In this document: positions 47,741-59,925 of the stretch, piece by piece | Layout of the letters: the number at the start of each line of letters is the position of its first letter | How positions within the stretch are numbered: the first letter of the stretch is position 1 | DNA from: Marsupella aquatica | Lineage: Eukaryota; Marchantiophyta | Direction: 5' to 3' | Assembly: GCA_973895155.1 (NCBI GenBank) | Contig: OZ316897.1 | Coordinates: forward strand, 14,074,001-14,138,000 | Length of the DNA: 64,000 bases | Translations under genes and position numbers: made by a program | The notes under the pieces: model-generated | Database searches by the model: none | What the model was told of the DNA's origin: nothing | The model's input: the letters and a program-made list of their open reading frames with translations, nothing else

Positions 47741-48224
47741 ATTTCCTCAGTTCTTGGGCCATGAGATCATTTGAAAATGGGAGAAAATGTAAAGTTAAAT
47801 AAGTGTATAGAAATTGGTGTCCAAAGTAATGTACATGGGGTACAAGAAATGCAAGTTATAAGTGTAGAGCCTAGTACACTCCACCATTAATTAGTGGGTA
47901 TATGCTTATGTTAACTTGAGAGAAAGAAGGATGAGCAAGGATTTTTTTTTCATTTTTGAATAGTTATACCCACAAATTTTAGACAAGGTTTGTCTCTTTT
48001 CAAGTGACTGGGGAGGTAGCTTTTGGGGAATTTTCTGTTATCTGGCTTTTTAGTAGGCCCTATTTGTTTTTTTGTATGGAGCATTTTCTTTTGGGGGGGA
48101 GAGAGAGAGAGAGGTAATGTTATTTGAGGTGCAAGAGCGGCAAAAAAACTCTAAAGTTACCACAAAAAACAAGGTGCACAGAGAAAAACAGAATCAAGTA
48201 AGTTCTAAATGACTCATGCTCATG
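47741..48224. other. Non-coding stretch with a GA microsatellite
   Basis: AT-rich sequence; a G-run followed by (GA)n lies at about 48094-48114. Nothing else recognised. Confidence 0.45.
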
Positions 48225-48545
48225 GATGGGATAAAGATGACATATTTTACACAATTTCATCTTAGTTTGTGTAACAACATTTTCTTTACAAAAATCTGTT
48301 ATGCAACTACATCTTTTGCGTGATGACATCTTTACACAACGACATATTTTGCACAATGTCATCTCCCCACAAATGACAAATTACGCAACATCACTTTTTT
48401 GACTACTAACATCTTCTACAGAACAACATCTTCTGTGCAATGTTGTATTTTTTGTAAATGATATCTGTTACGAAACTACTTGTTTTCTACAAATGACATC
48501 CTTTATACATTGATATCTTTTGGATAACAACATATTCTCTGCAAA
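48225..48545. repeat. Degenerate about 17-bp tandem repeat, opposite orientation to 6.2 kb
   Basis: Units such as acgacatattttgcaca, atgacatctttacaca and acaacatcttctgtgca repeat at 16-18 base spacing for about 320 bases. They are the reverse complement of the motif at 6180-6470. Confidence 0.65.
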
Positions 48546-50040
48546 GCATGGGTATTGCACTAGTAACCATCCTTAAATGTACAATAATACAAAGAGAACC
48601 ATACACAAAGGATTTATGTATGCGCATGCCCATCAGCCACCGAAAAGACAGACAGGCCAACATTAGGTGGCTCTCCTTCTCCTTTTGTACCAAGGTTGGG
48701 AACTAGTTTAGCTGACACGGCCTCAATTCATGCAGCCTAAGATAGAACCTGTCTGAGATTGAGCTAGCCAGCAATTACCCAATGTTCTTGCAAAGGAGTA
48801 GCTGAATCCAATCTCAATCTCTCAAAATTAAGTCTTAAAAAAAGGACAATACTGAACAAGTATTAGATTGATTCAATTTGCAACCAAGGTAGCCCAAGCC
48901 AAGCCCATCTCCAACCTCCCCAAACCAAGCTGCGCACACTGGTATAGGAGTTGTGGTGGGAACTATGACAAACAATTGAGCAATCAATCAATAGGATTGC
49001 AGGAGACGAATGTCCTCAGTTGCCACAATTTCCTCCATCTGCTGGTTCACTTTTTGGCTAGAACTGTTTGTGATACACTCTACTATCTTGAACCCTAAGG
49101 AATCACCCTGAGAAATCACTCATTGGATTACTAGACCGGGGTGCAAAAAAATGAAGATTATTTTTAATCTTGTGGGGCTAATAATTATAATCAAATACTA
49201 AAGACATTTTCAAATCCAATTTTGGTAAAACATAATATTTTATATTCAACAAGGTATTTAAAGTTTGTGAAAGTCGTAAAATAAAGGGTACAAGGGTTTT
49301 TCTAATTGGTTTTCTGGAAAATTTTATTTTTAAAAAAATTATTGGATTGTTCTCAGGTGGTTTTAGGGGTCTTACACTAAATGATTCCCAAGGGATCTTG
49401 AATATAAGTATTATTTTAATCCTGACCTAACACTTAGTGATATGCATGTTTTTTTTATGGAGAAATTTGTGAAACCCCACAAAAAAGGAATAGTCGGTCA
49501 CAATAATCATCTGAACTCAATACATAATAGGTTCCACTCAACCATACCTCTTTGGACAGGTGCTATGAATGAATAACCCCATGAAAGTCAACATGCTCCT
49601 TCTAGAAATCATGGTCCCCTGTATGCCAAGTGATTTCTCCATGAATTTGATGCATTGATGAAACTGTGAATGTGCATGCCTTTTCATCATACATTGTAGT
49701 GCCCAGCACATGCAGTATAACCAAAACAATGAATTGAAATTCATTCAAAAAGCTAACATACAACAAAGGCGGCCCACAAATGAGTCAACACCCACAAGGA
49801 CCGTAGGTGGAAGTGCCTACCTATTCAGGAGGCTGGCCCAAGGAGAAGAAAAACAACCAAGGACTGGCAACTAAAACCAGCAATTTAAGTACTATAGCGT
49901 GGAGTGGCACACTCCATAGGACCGGCCAGTGAGTAGGACTGGCGGGGTACCTAGCAGTGGATCCGTGACAGAAGTGTTATTCAATCATTCTAATCTCCAG
50001 TGCATTCTCAACTCATGAACAGTAGGGCACTCTATGGAGG
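48546..50040. other. Non-coding stretch, nothing recognised
   Basis: AT-rich, stop-rich in all frames, with no RNA gene or TE end seen. Confidence 0.4.
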
Positions 50041-50078
50041 GCAAGTGGGACAGGGGGAACCTAAAGAGTGTCATCGTG

Positions 50079-51000
50079 TCATTCCCATAGCCCCACCCAA
50101 GTGTTGTAGTCAAACGACATATCATTGAGGGCATCCCCAAAGGTGGATTGTCCAGTCTTGATCCTATGTCTATGGTGGACCCAATCCTTACGGAGGTAAA
50201 TCCCTAAGCGGTGCCATGAGCTGTTAATTACACACTGAGGATTCAATGCATTGTTCTTGATAAAATATGAGCTCCTCTCCTTCCAGATATTCCAACATAC
50301 AATTGTCCTTATGGTGTTCCAGAGTTTCCCATGAAAGTCCCATGTGTTTGGGAGGGGGCACCCATGAAAATATGAGTTGGCTGGAGCTGAAACTTGTAAG
50401 TCCTGGTGGAGGTGGCCGAGTAGAGAATGTGATGTACCCATAACCAAACAGACAGTCAAATAGGACCGCTCCAGATGCAATGTACAGACTCCTCTTGCAT
50501 GTTCAAGTCATAACTAGTACACCATGTGAGGGGGTTTGCCGCTGATAGGTCTGGGAGTCTCCACTGTTGAGTGACAGGGATTGGATAAATGAGCTGCCAG
50601 AGAAAGAAAATCTCAATGGCAGCGCGGAATAGGAGCCAGGTGTTAAACCACAGTGCACGTAAATCAGGATGCCAGTTCAATTCTACTTCCCATTTCCTCA
50701 AAGCCTTGTGAGGAGTCATTGCTAAGGATCCTGAATCTCACCAAGGTGGGCAGTGCAGATCTCCATGCAAGGTGTGTCATCCTTCTGCTAGTATTGCAAT
50801 CGCACAGCCAGATTGCCAACATGACGGCCAATGCAAAGCTTGGAGAGTTGTGCTGCCCTAGGAGTCCAGATCATCACTCTGTGCAAGAGAGTACTGGATG
50901 GGGGGAGCTTAGTTAGTATTCTTGTAGAGCAGTTCATTCTCCACCCTAAAAGTATTCCTTTGGGGAGGAGAAATAGTTGAAATGCTGCCATTTGAGCCAT
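50079..51000 (-). pseudogene. LINE retrotransposon C-terminal fragment (zf-RVT region), frameshifted
   Basis: Three overlapping minus-strand frames together read like the tail of a plant LINE ORF2. First MAAFQLFLLPKGILLGWR (50788-51000), then LWFNTWLLFRAAIEIFFLWQ and VTQQWRLPDLSAANPLTWC with YDLNMQEESVHCIW (50456-50719), then TIRTIVCWNIWKERSSYF and SWHRLGIYLRKDW (50079-50480). The CxxxxLxxQEExxHCIW pattern is the zinc-binding reverse-transcriptase (zf-RVT) module, and VLWNIWKERN-like text follows it in this family. At least two frameshifts and the absence of reverse transcriptase mark it as dead. Confidence 0.75.
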
Positions 51001-51618
51001 GATATGGTTTTATTACTGGGCTTTGTATTCCCAGATATCAAGGTCCCATTGGACAGCACAGCTTCCAGATCGTTGAGCCATGATATGGTTTCTCTGGGCG
51101 TTGTATTCCCAGATCATCAAAGTCCCATTGGACAGCACAGCTTCCAGATCATCAAGGTCCCCTTGACCCATGATATGGTTTCTATGGGCATTGTATTACC
51201 AGATCATCAAGGTCACATTGGACAGCACAGATATTGTTTCTCTGGGCTTTATATTCCCACATCATCAAATTGTATTCCCAGAAGACAGCAGCTTCCAGAT
51301 CATCAAGGTCCCTTTGAACCATGATATGATTTCTCTGGGCTTTTGTATTCCCAGATCATCAAGGTCCCATTGGACAGCACATATATTGTTTCTCTGGGCT
51401 TTATATTCCCAGATCATCAAATTGTATTCCCAGAAGACAGCAGCTTCCAGATCATCAAGCTCCCTTCGAACCATGATGTGATTTCTCTGGGCTTTTGTAT
51501 TCCCAGATCATCAAGGTCCCATTGGACAGCACAGCGTCAAGGCCCCGTTGAACCATGATATGGGTTCCCTGGGCTTTTATATCCCCAGATCATCAAGGTC
51601 CCATTGGACAGCACAGTT
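50998..51618. repeat. Complex minisatellite abutting the LINE fragment
   Basis: At least six units contain ggtcccattggacagcac (about 51045, 51122, 51208, 51364, 51514, 51598; one variant). They alternate with ccatgatatgg/atttctctgggc, gtattcccagatcatcaa and cttccagatcatcaag. Spacing is 77-85 bases on the left and about 150 bases in the centre, where a longer higher-order unit containing cccagaagacagcagcttcc is duplicated. The array begins where the LINE reading frame ends. Confidence 0.8.
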
Positions 51619-51633
51619 TCCACGCGGTCCCCT

Positions 51634-51752
51634 TTATTGTTATCCTCAACAGTTCCATCCAATTCGGGCTGAATTCCATGTACTTTGAAAAAATCACACG
51701 ATCCTTTCTATCCTTATCCTCAAGAGTTCCATCTAATTCAGGGCTGAATTCC
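51634..51752. repeat. 74-bp tandem duplication
   Basis: Copies at 51634 and 51708 share ttatcctcaa.agttccatc, aattc.ggctgaattcca. Confidence 0.8.
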
Positions 51753-53318
51753 AACAATGTGTAGGGCTATCCAGGAGGGTCTTGTTTAGGAATGGGAAGC
51801 TATTAAGAGTTATAGTGGGTTGCTTGAAATTCACTGATGAAGGAGAAATCTTTCTCACAATCACTACAGCATTCTGGACAAGAGTTTCGTCAAATGGCAG
51901 TTTCAGTGACGGACTTTGATTTTCACCTCAGGCGAACACTCGCGGGTTGCGCCCCTGACCACTGTTGAAAGCAGCTAGTCATGTCATTCGGTGTGGAGTG
52001 GAACACAATGATGACAGTCGCCTCGAAGTGAATCAAGATACGATGTGGTGGCTCAATCTCAAACAACATCTTCAGTTTAAATGAACAAAGAGTGCCGCAG
52101 AGCAAAACATACATATACATACATACACCATGCTTTGACTCGGAGAACTACAGCTTAAAATCGCCTTGAATGCCCTAGAGTTGAAAATTTCAGTCCAGCC
52201 TTATCATACAATAGTCTCCAGATCTGTACACCAGCTAGAGTAGCAACACTGAATTTGTTTGCTAGCTGCTCAGTCGATACTGGAGTATATAAATACGAAA
52301 TCTTACTGGTCCTATGGCTTTCTTGATCTGGGAACTGCGTAAAATTGATCAAGCGATTGTTCCAAAATACCAGTCTTCAACCTTGTTAGGAAAAATGAAT
52401 ATAAAGGTACATTGCACAACAGAAGTCACGAGATCAAAAAGCATATCAAATATCATCTCTAAGTGTCATATATGCACAGTGCTACTAACCGCATCAGATT
52501 CGTGCACGCCATATCTACTACCTACAGATTCCTAAATTTCCTAGTTCCAATGTACACAGCCAAGTTTTGTGAATTGAGGTCCATCAGTATATCGGAAGGA
52601 GAAGGGCGGGGCCGGCTCCAGAGGCGAGTGCTGTTCCCACTAGGAAGCGTCAGCAAACCCCTTCAACACAAAGTCTGAAAGGAGGGCCAGGCCTGCTATT
52701 CATGTGACCAATCTTTCAGAGGACCTGGGAAGATCCCTCACAAACTCGTTTGCTACATCCTGGATGAAGAGAAAGAAGCAAATCGCCCAAAACCAGTCCG
52801 TGGTTTAGACTAGCACGGAGCTCAAGAACTCCTTCAGATACTACATCATCCCCGATGAAGAGAATTGAGCAACCCATCTTATCGAAATCGAAGGGAAAGT
52901 TTATGCTTGGGTAATCGCCTTGCTACAACCCAGAAGCAAACGAGCCAGATCGGATCAAATTGGAAACCTGCCCAAAACCTGCATCACGTGACGTGGAGGC
53001 GTGCAGACTGAATGGGATGATGCAACTCGTCCTCTTCGAAATACAAGGAATCCGTGTTGTCCTCCAATTGAGACTCTATTGACCACCACGAAGTCCATGA
53101 CATCGCTGGTGCAGGATTTCCGGTTTCTAACATCACCTCTCATCAGACTTCACAGCAATATGTATGAAGATAAGATCGGCAGCAGCAGTTGCAGACCAGC
53201 CCACAACAAGAAACCCAGTAGAGTGAAGACGCCTGATCGAGCTGGAATTTCGACCTATTCATTTGCTGCAGTACCGATCACAAGGCCTGCTCCCTTGAAA
53301 TATGACTAAATGTATGAA
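51753..53318. other. Region downstream of the IQD gene, no other gene seen
   Basis: Short ORFs only. It may include the IQD 3' UTR, since the last IQD codons are followed by a GT (see the IQD entry) and a short terminal exon further down cannot be excluded. Confidence 0.4.
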
Positions 53319-56300
53319 TTACCTGAAAGGCCGCTGCCGCAAATCTCCAATTATTCCATTCGCAGAGAGCTGGGGATCTCCCATGAAGCTGTCTCTATCT
53401 CTTGCACTAGGCATAATAAATCTGTCTACGTTGTGCGTTCCTGAGAGCCCCTTCAAACTGGGACTTCTTACGGAGTAGAAAACCATTTTCTGAGATTTGC
53501 CCCCGGCCGATGAGTTGTTGCTGTTGGTAGAGAGCTCACCGACAGGGAAAGACAGTCTCTTCTTCGCAGGCGTCAACTCTTTCTCGGGAGTTCCAGGTCT
53601 GCTCTTGGGTGTACTGTGAGAGCGGACCTTCGCTCGAGCAGACTGGGTGATTTGCATGTAATTAGGAACAGAAGGAGAGCTCGCCAAGCTCTCGTCGTCT
53701 CTCATGGATGCGGCAAGGCTGGGGCCCATGCTGTACCGAGTTCCAAACCTGTGATTCAAACTCGGAGCACTCCTGCCCGTGGTGGATGCAGTGCTCACCT
53801 CTTCATCGTCTCGTTTAGGGGCCCGGCGAGGGCTTGCAGAGCGAATTGGGTGCATAATCTTATTAGAAATACTGGGTGGGGTGAGCGGGGACAAAGGTGG
53901 CATACTGTTGTTCGACATTCCAGACGTGGTGGACTTCAACGGGGTAGAGGGAGCCTCATAGTGGGCGTGGTGGCCATTTCCATTGCCATACCGTGAATGT
54001 CCCCCGTTGCTGCTGCCGTTGGAGTAATGCGAATTTCCATTAGAGTACTGCGAGTTTCCATTGCCGTAGAAGGATGTGGCATTCTCTCTGGGCAATGGAC
54101 CAGATTGGGGTACAGCAAACCGTTCTCTTTGGGCACCATAAGTGTCGTTCGAGATTGGCCCGGACTGCGATATGACTCCTCGTTGCTTACTGCTGCCATT
54201 GTGATTCTGCTTCACGAAATCCACCTCAACGATTTTCGAGCTCTCGGCATCGGTGCTGTGTCCGGAGGTTTCGTCGGGGTCGGCTTTGGAATTGCTGTCT
54301 GTGACCCGATTCTCCCAAGGTCGGGCTGCCATCCACCGTTCCAACCAGCTCCAGCCCCAATGTGGCTTATCAGGATCGCAGTCGATGAACAATTGGGACG
54401 ACTCCTTCGGATCTCCCCTCCATAACTGCCTCGAATGCACATTCTGTTGCAGTGTTAGTCAGCACTGAGCCCGAAACCAGATTGGATGAATGTTTGGTAA
54501 AGAGCCGAAAAACCTCAACGATAACATATTCTGAGAAACTGTGGCCGAGAAATACCTGATGAGAGAATGCGTACGCCATCGCCCTTTCGCGTTTCATAGC
54601 AGCCTCATGTCTGCTCTGCTCCTTGGCCTGCAGCTCTTCCGCAGTGCGGAGACTGTCATTCCACCCCAGACCCTCATTTGAGGTGTATAGTGGATCGGAC
54701 TGGACAGTGAGACAAAAGAACTAGTGAGTCAGGCCTTCTTCATAAAAGAATAGACAACCTCGACCATCACATAAAAGGCACGATGGCATACACTACTTTA
54801 TAATTGCTGTGCTAGACACTGGAGCATACGTTCTCCCAGAAGTTTCAAGAATTTCAAGCCCACCCACAAGGAGGTCGAGTAGAAAGGGTGGAAAAGGATA
54901 AAATCATCCCCTTGAAAAGCTAAAATCAGGACTAGCGTGACACTCCTTGGAAAGATTGGGTCAGGGAGAGACACTAACGTGACTAACCAACGATTTCCTC
55001 GGCTTCTGTGCAGTAGTGGAATCCTGTCGCCGCTGCCAAATCTGTCGTTGCACAGCTTGTCCCTCCTCCGACATACGAACCCGACGGGCACGGACTCGTG
55101 CTTGCACTCTCACGAGAGCTTGCATGCAACGTAGAGTGATACTCGCTTGTCTCCTGACTGTGTGGCCACGGACCAGTGCTTGCAGCCTCACCAATCCCCT
55201 CAGAGCTCGGAGTGCCCGTCGAGCCTACAAACGATCAGCCAATTGAATCATCATCAATAAGATGTCCAAGTCTATCAAGACCAGCTATCACTTTCACAAG
55301 ATAGCAAGATAGAAACCATTGCTAGACTACCGTGTGACAAATGCAAAACAAGATCGTCAGACAAGACTCTGTGTAGGTAGACCAATATTCTATTCGTAAG
55401 GCAGAGAAACAAAAGACCATGACTGCACCCAATAGAGAAAACATCAGTCATGATAATAGCACTGATATTCGTTTCCAGGTAGCAACGACGAAAACCACCA
55501 ATTTCAGCATTTAGAATGGACCAGATATATGATTGAGGTGGAGACTTTCAATCGTTCAAGAGACTCATAAAAGAATGCTGGACTTTAAACTCTCTGAACC
55601 TGCACAACGTAGAAAAGATATAACCCATGTCCACACCCCAGCAGAGCAAATGCCATCGAGGTTCAAATTGACATTCTCTTCGTTTGGGTGTGGTCATTTC
55701 ACGTCGATGGCTTCACAAGGCAGCAAAGAAGTGTAGGCACATCGGCCATTTGACTCGCCAGAGAATGGCACTACGGAGACCCACGTTCATTGATTCACCA
55801 GGTTTGGAAAACAGAACCACACTTGTAGACGATTGACAAGCTGGGAAGCGATATGGAACAACAGTCTTATACTAGCCTGAACCAAAAGGAAGCCGAGGGG
55901 TTGTGAGTGCAAACTAGCAAGCGTACCAGGTAACCTCGAAATGCTGTTTGAATCCTGGTCGCGGCCCATTCCTCTCTAGTTTCTCCGTAGTAGAAATGGA
56001 GACCTCCGGCGCCGGTGAGGCGTACTACCGCAGCAGCGGCTTGCGCTGCTGCAACTGCTGCATCGGCAGCAGTCTGAGTGGCTGCCGCAACTGCAAGGGC
56101 GCGCTGATTTTGCTCGTCGTCGTGGAAAAGAGCAGAATGCTTATCGTTGGAATATTGGTAATCCCTGTCCTTATTGTCTACGCGTACTTGCGATGAGGAC
56201 TTGCCAAAGCTCCACCTACGCTTTTCCTTTGGTTTCTTCTGTAAGAGACAGAGAGAGAAGATTGCAATCAGAGCGCAGATCTTACCCGTAGTGTCAGATA

Positions 56301-56698
56301 GCAATTGTATTCGAGAGGAGAGAACAATGCGTTTTGAAAAGGACTTCATTCCTCTTGACAGCCTCAGCAGCTTTGTGCTCCTGAGGATCTATCCATATAG
56401 ATGGCACTTAACATCGCTGAAAATACTATAACGGATTTGACAGTTTAGAGCGACTCAATTGACCGACTGAGTTCTCACACATAGCAAGGAGGATGATAAA
56501 CAGAATGTAAGATGTTTCGAGGGCGCATGTCAGAGTATCCTCTGAGGACCCACCCACTGCTATATTACTGATAGGTGGGGACCTTACCTGCTCGACAAAT
56601 AGCTCTACGTTCTCCTGATCCTTTTGGAATTTCTCTTCCTTGGATGGCGACCGAAATGCCTTTTTCACGGCATTCAGCCACTTCCCTTTCTTCCCCAT
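53319..56698 (-). CDS. IQD: IQ67-domain (IQD) calmodulin-binding protein, 5 exons
   Basis: Plant-specific IQD scaffolds bind calmodulin and associate with microtubules, membranes or the nucleus. Exons on the minus strand: 56698-56588, 56238-55927, 55224-54988, 54699-54556, 54443-53319; every intron is phase 0 and the product is 642 residues. It starts [20 protein letters not shown], the standard IQD N-terminus. [16 protein letters not shown] ends exon 2 and [20 protein letters not shown] opens exon 3, so the IQ67 domain (about 126-195) is cut by the conserved phase-0 intron. Then come [15 protein letters not shown] at about 298-312, an Asn/Gly/Tyr/His-rich tract at about 394-430, and a DUF4005-type segment [18 protein letters not shown] at about 525-542. 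A splice acceptor-like TCACAG lies 12 bases before the ATG, suggesting a 5' UTR intron. The stop follows TTTCAG|GTAA, so a further 3' exon cannot be excluded. Confidence 0.92.
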
Positions 56699-59370
56699 TC
56701 TTCCCTCTACTGTGACAACAGAATCCTGTAAATCATCGCACAAAACAAAGGTCATTCAGACGCACAGGAAGACTAGTTTGAGGCAAGATCCATGCGCCGT
56801 GTGGATAATCCATCGCACATTCATTTTCTTCATGAAGGAACTAGAAGGAGGGCTAAGACAATTCGACGTTATTCGGACATTGTCGTTTTAGTGCGCGAGA
56901 TTAGCCTCTCTGTTCGTTGGTTTTCCGAATGGGTTCCGCGCAACGTCGACGTCGACATCCATCTGGCACGCCAACGACTCCTGACGAAAATCCGGAAAAG
57001 GGGTAGCACGTTCCACAGTTTTGACAGATCTCCTTAAAGTGCGGCGGAATGCAGCGAGTGCCATGGTGGGAAGGGAGCAACCAGTGAAGCAGGCTGCCAG
57101 CCCATTCCATTACACGCTCTAAGCACATTTCCTCTGGGCTAACCACCAGCTTGGGATGGAAAGTACGACGCGACCAGACGAGGGAACAGTCAATGTGATC
57201 GTTAAAAGCCTCGAATGTAATGAATGTACATATGTACAAGGAGTTATGATTTTGCATAAAATGCTCAGATATATTCTCCGCATAAGAGAAATAATGACAG
57301 GGAGCAAGCCTACGTACATAAAAGTAGTGAACGAGCCAGCAGAGGAGCAAACGCATATATCTATTGTACGTCACCAACCCGGACTTGCTTCCGAAGGGCC
57401 CCGAAGGCAAGAAGACCATTATACCATCTTGCTCACCTGAAGCTCGACGCTGATTAAATCGATGACATTTCGCCGGGTAGCATTCCGCACAACGGTGTTC
57501 CCAAGCAAAGGTGGACAATGATTTTCCAAAGTAGGCAACAAACGTTGGTCACAAGACTGGAGAAAGCACTAGAGAGAGACTGCTTAGCACCGAAGGGAGA
57601 CTGCTTAGCATCGAAGGGAACCTTCCACTTCCAACGCTGCAACCGGAAAGAATACTGTACCTTGGTCGGATGTCTCGATTCTGGCGTCGAAGGGAAATGC
57701 GGAACCGCCACGAGTGCTCGTGGCTTGCTTGATGAAGTGAGAAGCCTACGATTCCTCCCCACTTCCGAAAACGTAAATCGTTTTTTCCAGGAAAGGAATT
57801 GAGGGAATTTCAGGAGGCGACGTGTTTTCATGAAATTAATTTACTGTAGCAACTAGTGCTACTGTACTAGTGTGCGTAGTTAATCCCAGAAAACACGGGA
57901 TAATGCAGGCGAAGTGGACGGAACTTAAAGATACGTTCAACAAGAACACTGAGTTGAAGTCATAATGCTCGTGACGAGCTCCAAAGTAGCGATGGACACC
58001 AGACGTGTAAATCAGGTACTCGAAATACACAACTGGAGAGTGCCATAGTACTGCAAGAAATGCTCAGCGAGAGTTCTACAGTTGTCCCAGAAACCGGTGG
58101 ATTAAAAATACGGAGGGTCCATATGAGAGAAACGTTGACAGGGAACAAGTGAGAAAGACAGGCAGGCAAGGGAATTGAGGCGCAATGCAGCCAAAGAAGG
58201 TCATAATGCAGACGAGCGCCATCAAGGGAGCTGCTGCAGCAGCAGCAGCAGGTTGATGTCTATCATCCGAAGAGAACGAGGAGGCAAGGAAGACAGCATT
58301 GTTTGGCGAGGTAAAACCAATCCGCATTGGCGCAAATCCCCCCTAGTGGTGCTCGTCATGGTCGTCTTTGCAGCAGAACAACAATACCGCGGCCCGACAC
58401 GCAAGACAACGCCATTGCCTGCGGACCAGGGAGTAGGACAAGTCGTAGCACCCCGGCGCCGTTCATTGTGCTCCCACTATGCTGCACGAGAGCTCGCGGC
58501 CTCGCGAGACAAGAGAGCAAGAAAGAAATACACAGCGCTACCGATAGAAAGAGAGGAGACACTGCTAATCGAGCATTGCAAGCATGAAAGGGAGTGAGAG
58601 CTCGAGTCGTGGGACCGACCTCTAAGTGGGACCCGCTCGCTGAGCTAGACAGGCAGGCACCAAGCACGCAGGAGTCGCCGGACAGGCAGGATCAATAGCA
58701 GCAGCTCCTCTTCCTCCTGTCACACCTCTGCTCCACCACCGCCACCTTCCGTGCGTGATGCTATTCCCTTTCCGCCTCCCTTTTCGCTTTCCCTACCTAG
58801 TAGTAGCTATTCTACCACCACCTCCTCTGTCATAAAACATCCTAGAGCTCACTTTCCTCTCTGATCTGAACTGCATCAATCCTGACAATGTCCTTCCGAC
58901 CTCCCGCGACCTACCTCCTAATTTGCCCAAAGGCCCCAAATGCCTCCAAACTCGTTCCTCATCAGCTCCTCGGAGTCGCATTGCCTCATTATCTCCTCAC
59001 AAACGATCACCCGGGGTTCATGGAAATTGTTCCGAGGCCCAGAAGAAAACGGAAATCCGGCATCCGGAGTGTTTTGGTCCGGTCCTCGTAGTCAATGACA
59101 GAAGACGACTCTACTCTACTACTAATTGCTTTGTACTAGTACTGCTACGGTACCGTCAAATCGATCTCCACGCACGAGAGGCCGGCTGCTTTCTGCCTGT
59201 TGCAATAAAAGCCTGGATGGCATCTCCCGTGCTTTCCACATCAGTCATCAGAGCACCCGGGTCCCGCCATAGCTCTCCCGCGCGCTTCTCGCTCGTTCCC
59301 CCGAGAGGGGTCCGTTGTGCACCCTGATGTCAACACTAACTTTTCACGCTCCGTGTTTCGTGATTAGTTA
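56699..59370. other. IQD leader/promoter side, no other gene recognised
   Basis: Contains a short duplicated phrase gagactgcttagca.cgaagg at 57575-57622, a CAG-type trinucleotide run at about 58231-58250, and a GC-richer segment at 58300-58800 with C/T-rich tracts. A 205-codon minus-strand frame (56901-57518) begins at a non-ATG codon and resembles nothing known to me. Probably 5' UTR, possible leader intron and promoter of the IQD gene. Confidence 0.45.
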
Positions 59371-59428
59371 GTTAAACCACAGCTGCCACTATAAAAGGGG
59401 TCTGTCCCTAACCAGAAGCTTTTCATTT
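59371..59428 (+). promoter_or_regulatory. TATA module, copy 2 of a conserved pair
   Basis: Gttaaaccacagctgccac is followed by TATAAAAG at 59390-59397, taacc, agaagct, ttcatt. It matches 31476-31529 in order and spacing. A possible leader exon ends at about 59481 (caaag before gttagt), but no coding exon follows on the plus strand. Confidence 0.4.
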
Positions 59429-59519
59429 GCCTCCTAGCTGAATAGTAATCCTGGCAGGCTTTCCCATCAAACTATCAAAGGTTAGTGTACAGTACATGAA
59501 GAACTTACTCCCGTATATC

Positions 59520-59760
59520 TATTTAGAGCAACACTACTGTAGATGATTTAATAAAATTAATTGGGTTTCGCGTTATATGGAATGACATAGTACATTGTCA
59601 CATTTTGACATGCATTTAGCGGGACTGCACATCAAAATGGACCCGCCAGATATATATTTAGAGTAACACTAGATAATTTAATCAAAATAATTGGGTTTAT
59701 CACGTGACATTGTACATTGTCACATTTTGAGGTGCAAGTATTGGGACCCCAAAGGTTATA
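59520..59760. repeat. Imperfect tandem duplication related to the 21.7-kb MITE
   Basis: Tatttagag.aacact, agat.atttaat, aattgggttt, gacat.gtacattgtcac and attttga..tgca occur twice (from 59520 and from 59655). The last phrases match the arms of the foldback at 21715-21936. Confidence 0.6.
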
Positions 59761-59839
59761 TGGTTTTTTTTTTCTAAGCTAGCTAATGTCATCTTGTGGA
59801 CCATTGGCTATCTCTCTATTGCATTATTTCAAACTACAA

Positions 59840-59925
59840 GACAGAAGCTACAATTGGGACACAGGATCCCAAAGGCAAGAGGCCAAATAAAGGGCGGAAA
59901 GAAGGGGAAAACCTATGTTGTAGTG
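59840..59925 (-). repeat. Dispersed repeat B copy (minus orientation)
   Basis: Acaggatcccaaaggcaag, aggccaaataaagg, ggaaagaaggggaaaac in family order. Confidence 0.6.

Noticed and set aside
51000-51620. Regular repeats resembling a CRISPR array
   Set aside because: Units are contiguous or higher-order tandem repeats without unique spacers of constant size, and the genome is eukaryotic.
53616-54425. Plus-strand ORFs of 126 and 142 codons within the IQD last exon
   Set aside because: They lie opposite the well-supported IQD coding frame and have no independent features.
56901-57518. 205-codon minus-strand ORF in the IQD leader region
   Set aside because: Starts at a non-ATG codon, irregular composition, no recognisable domain; long length alone is insufficient support.
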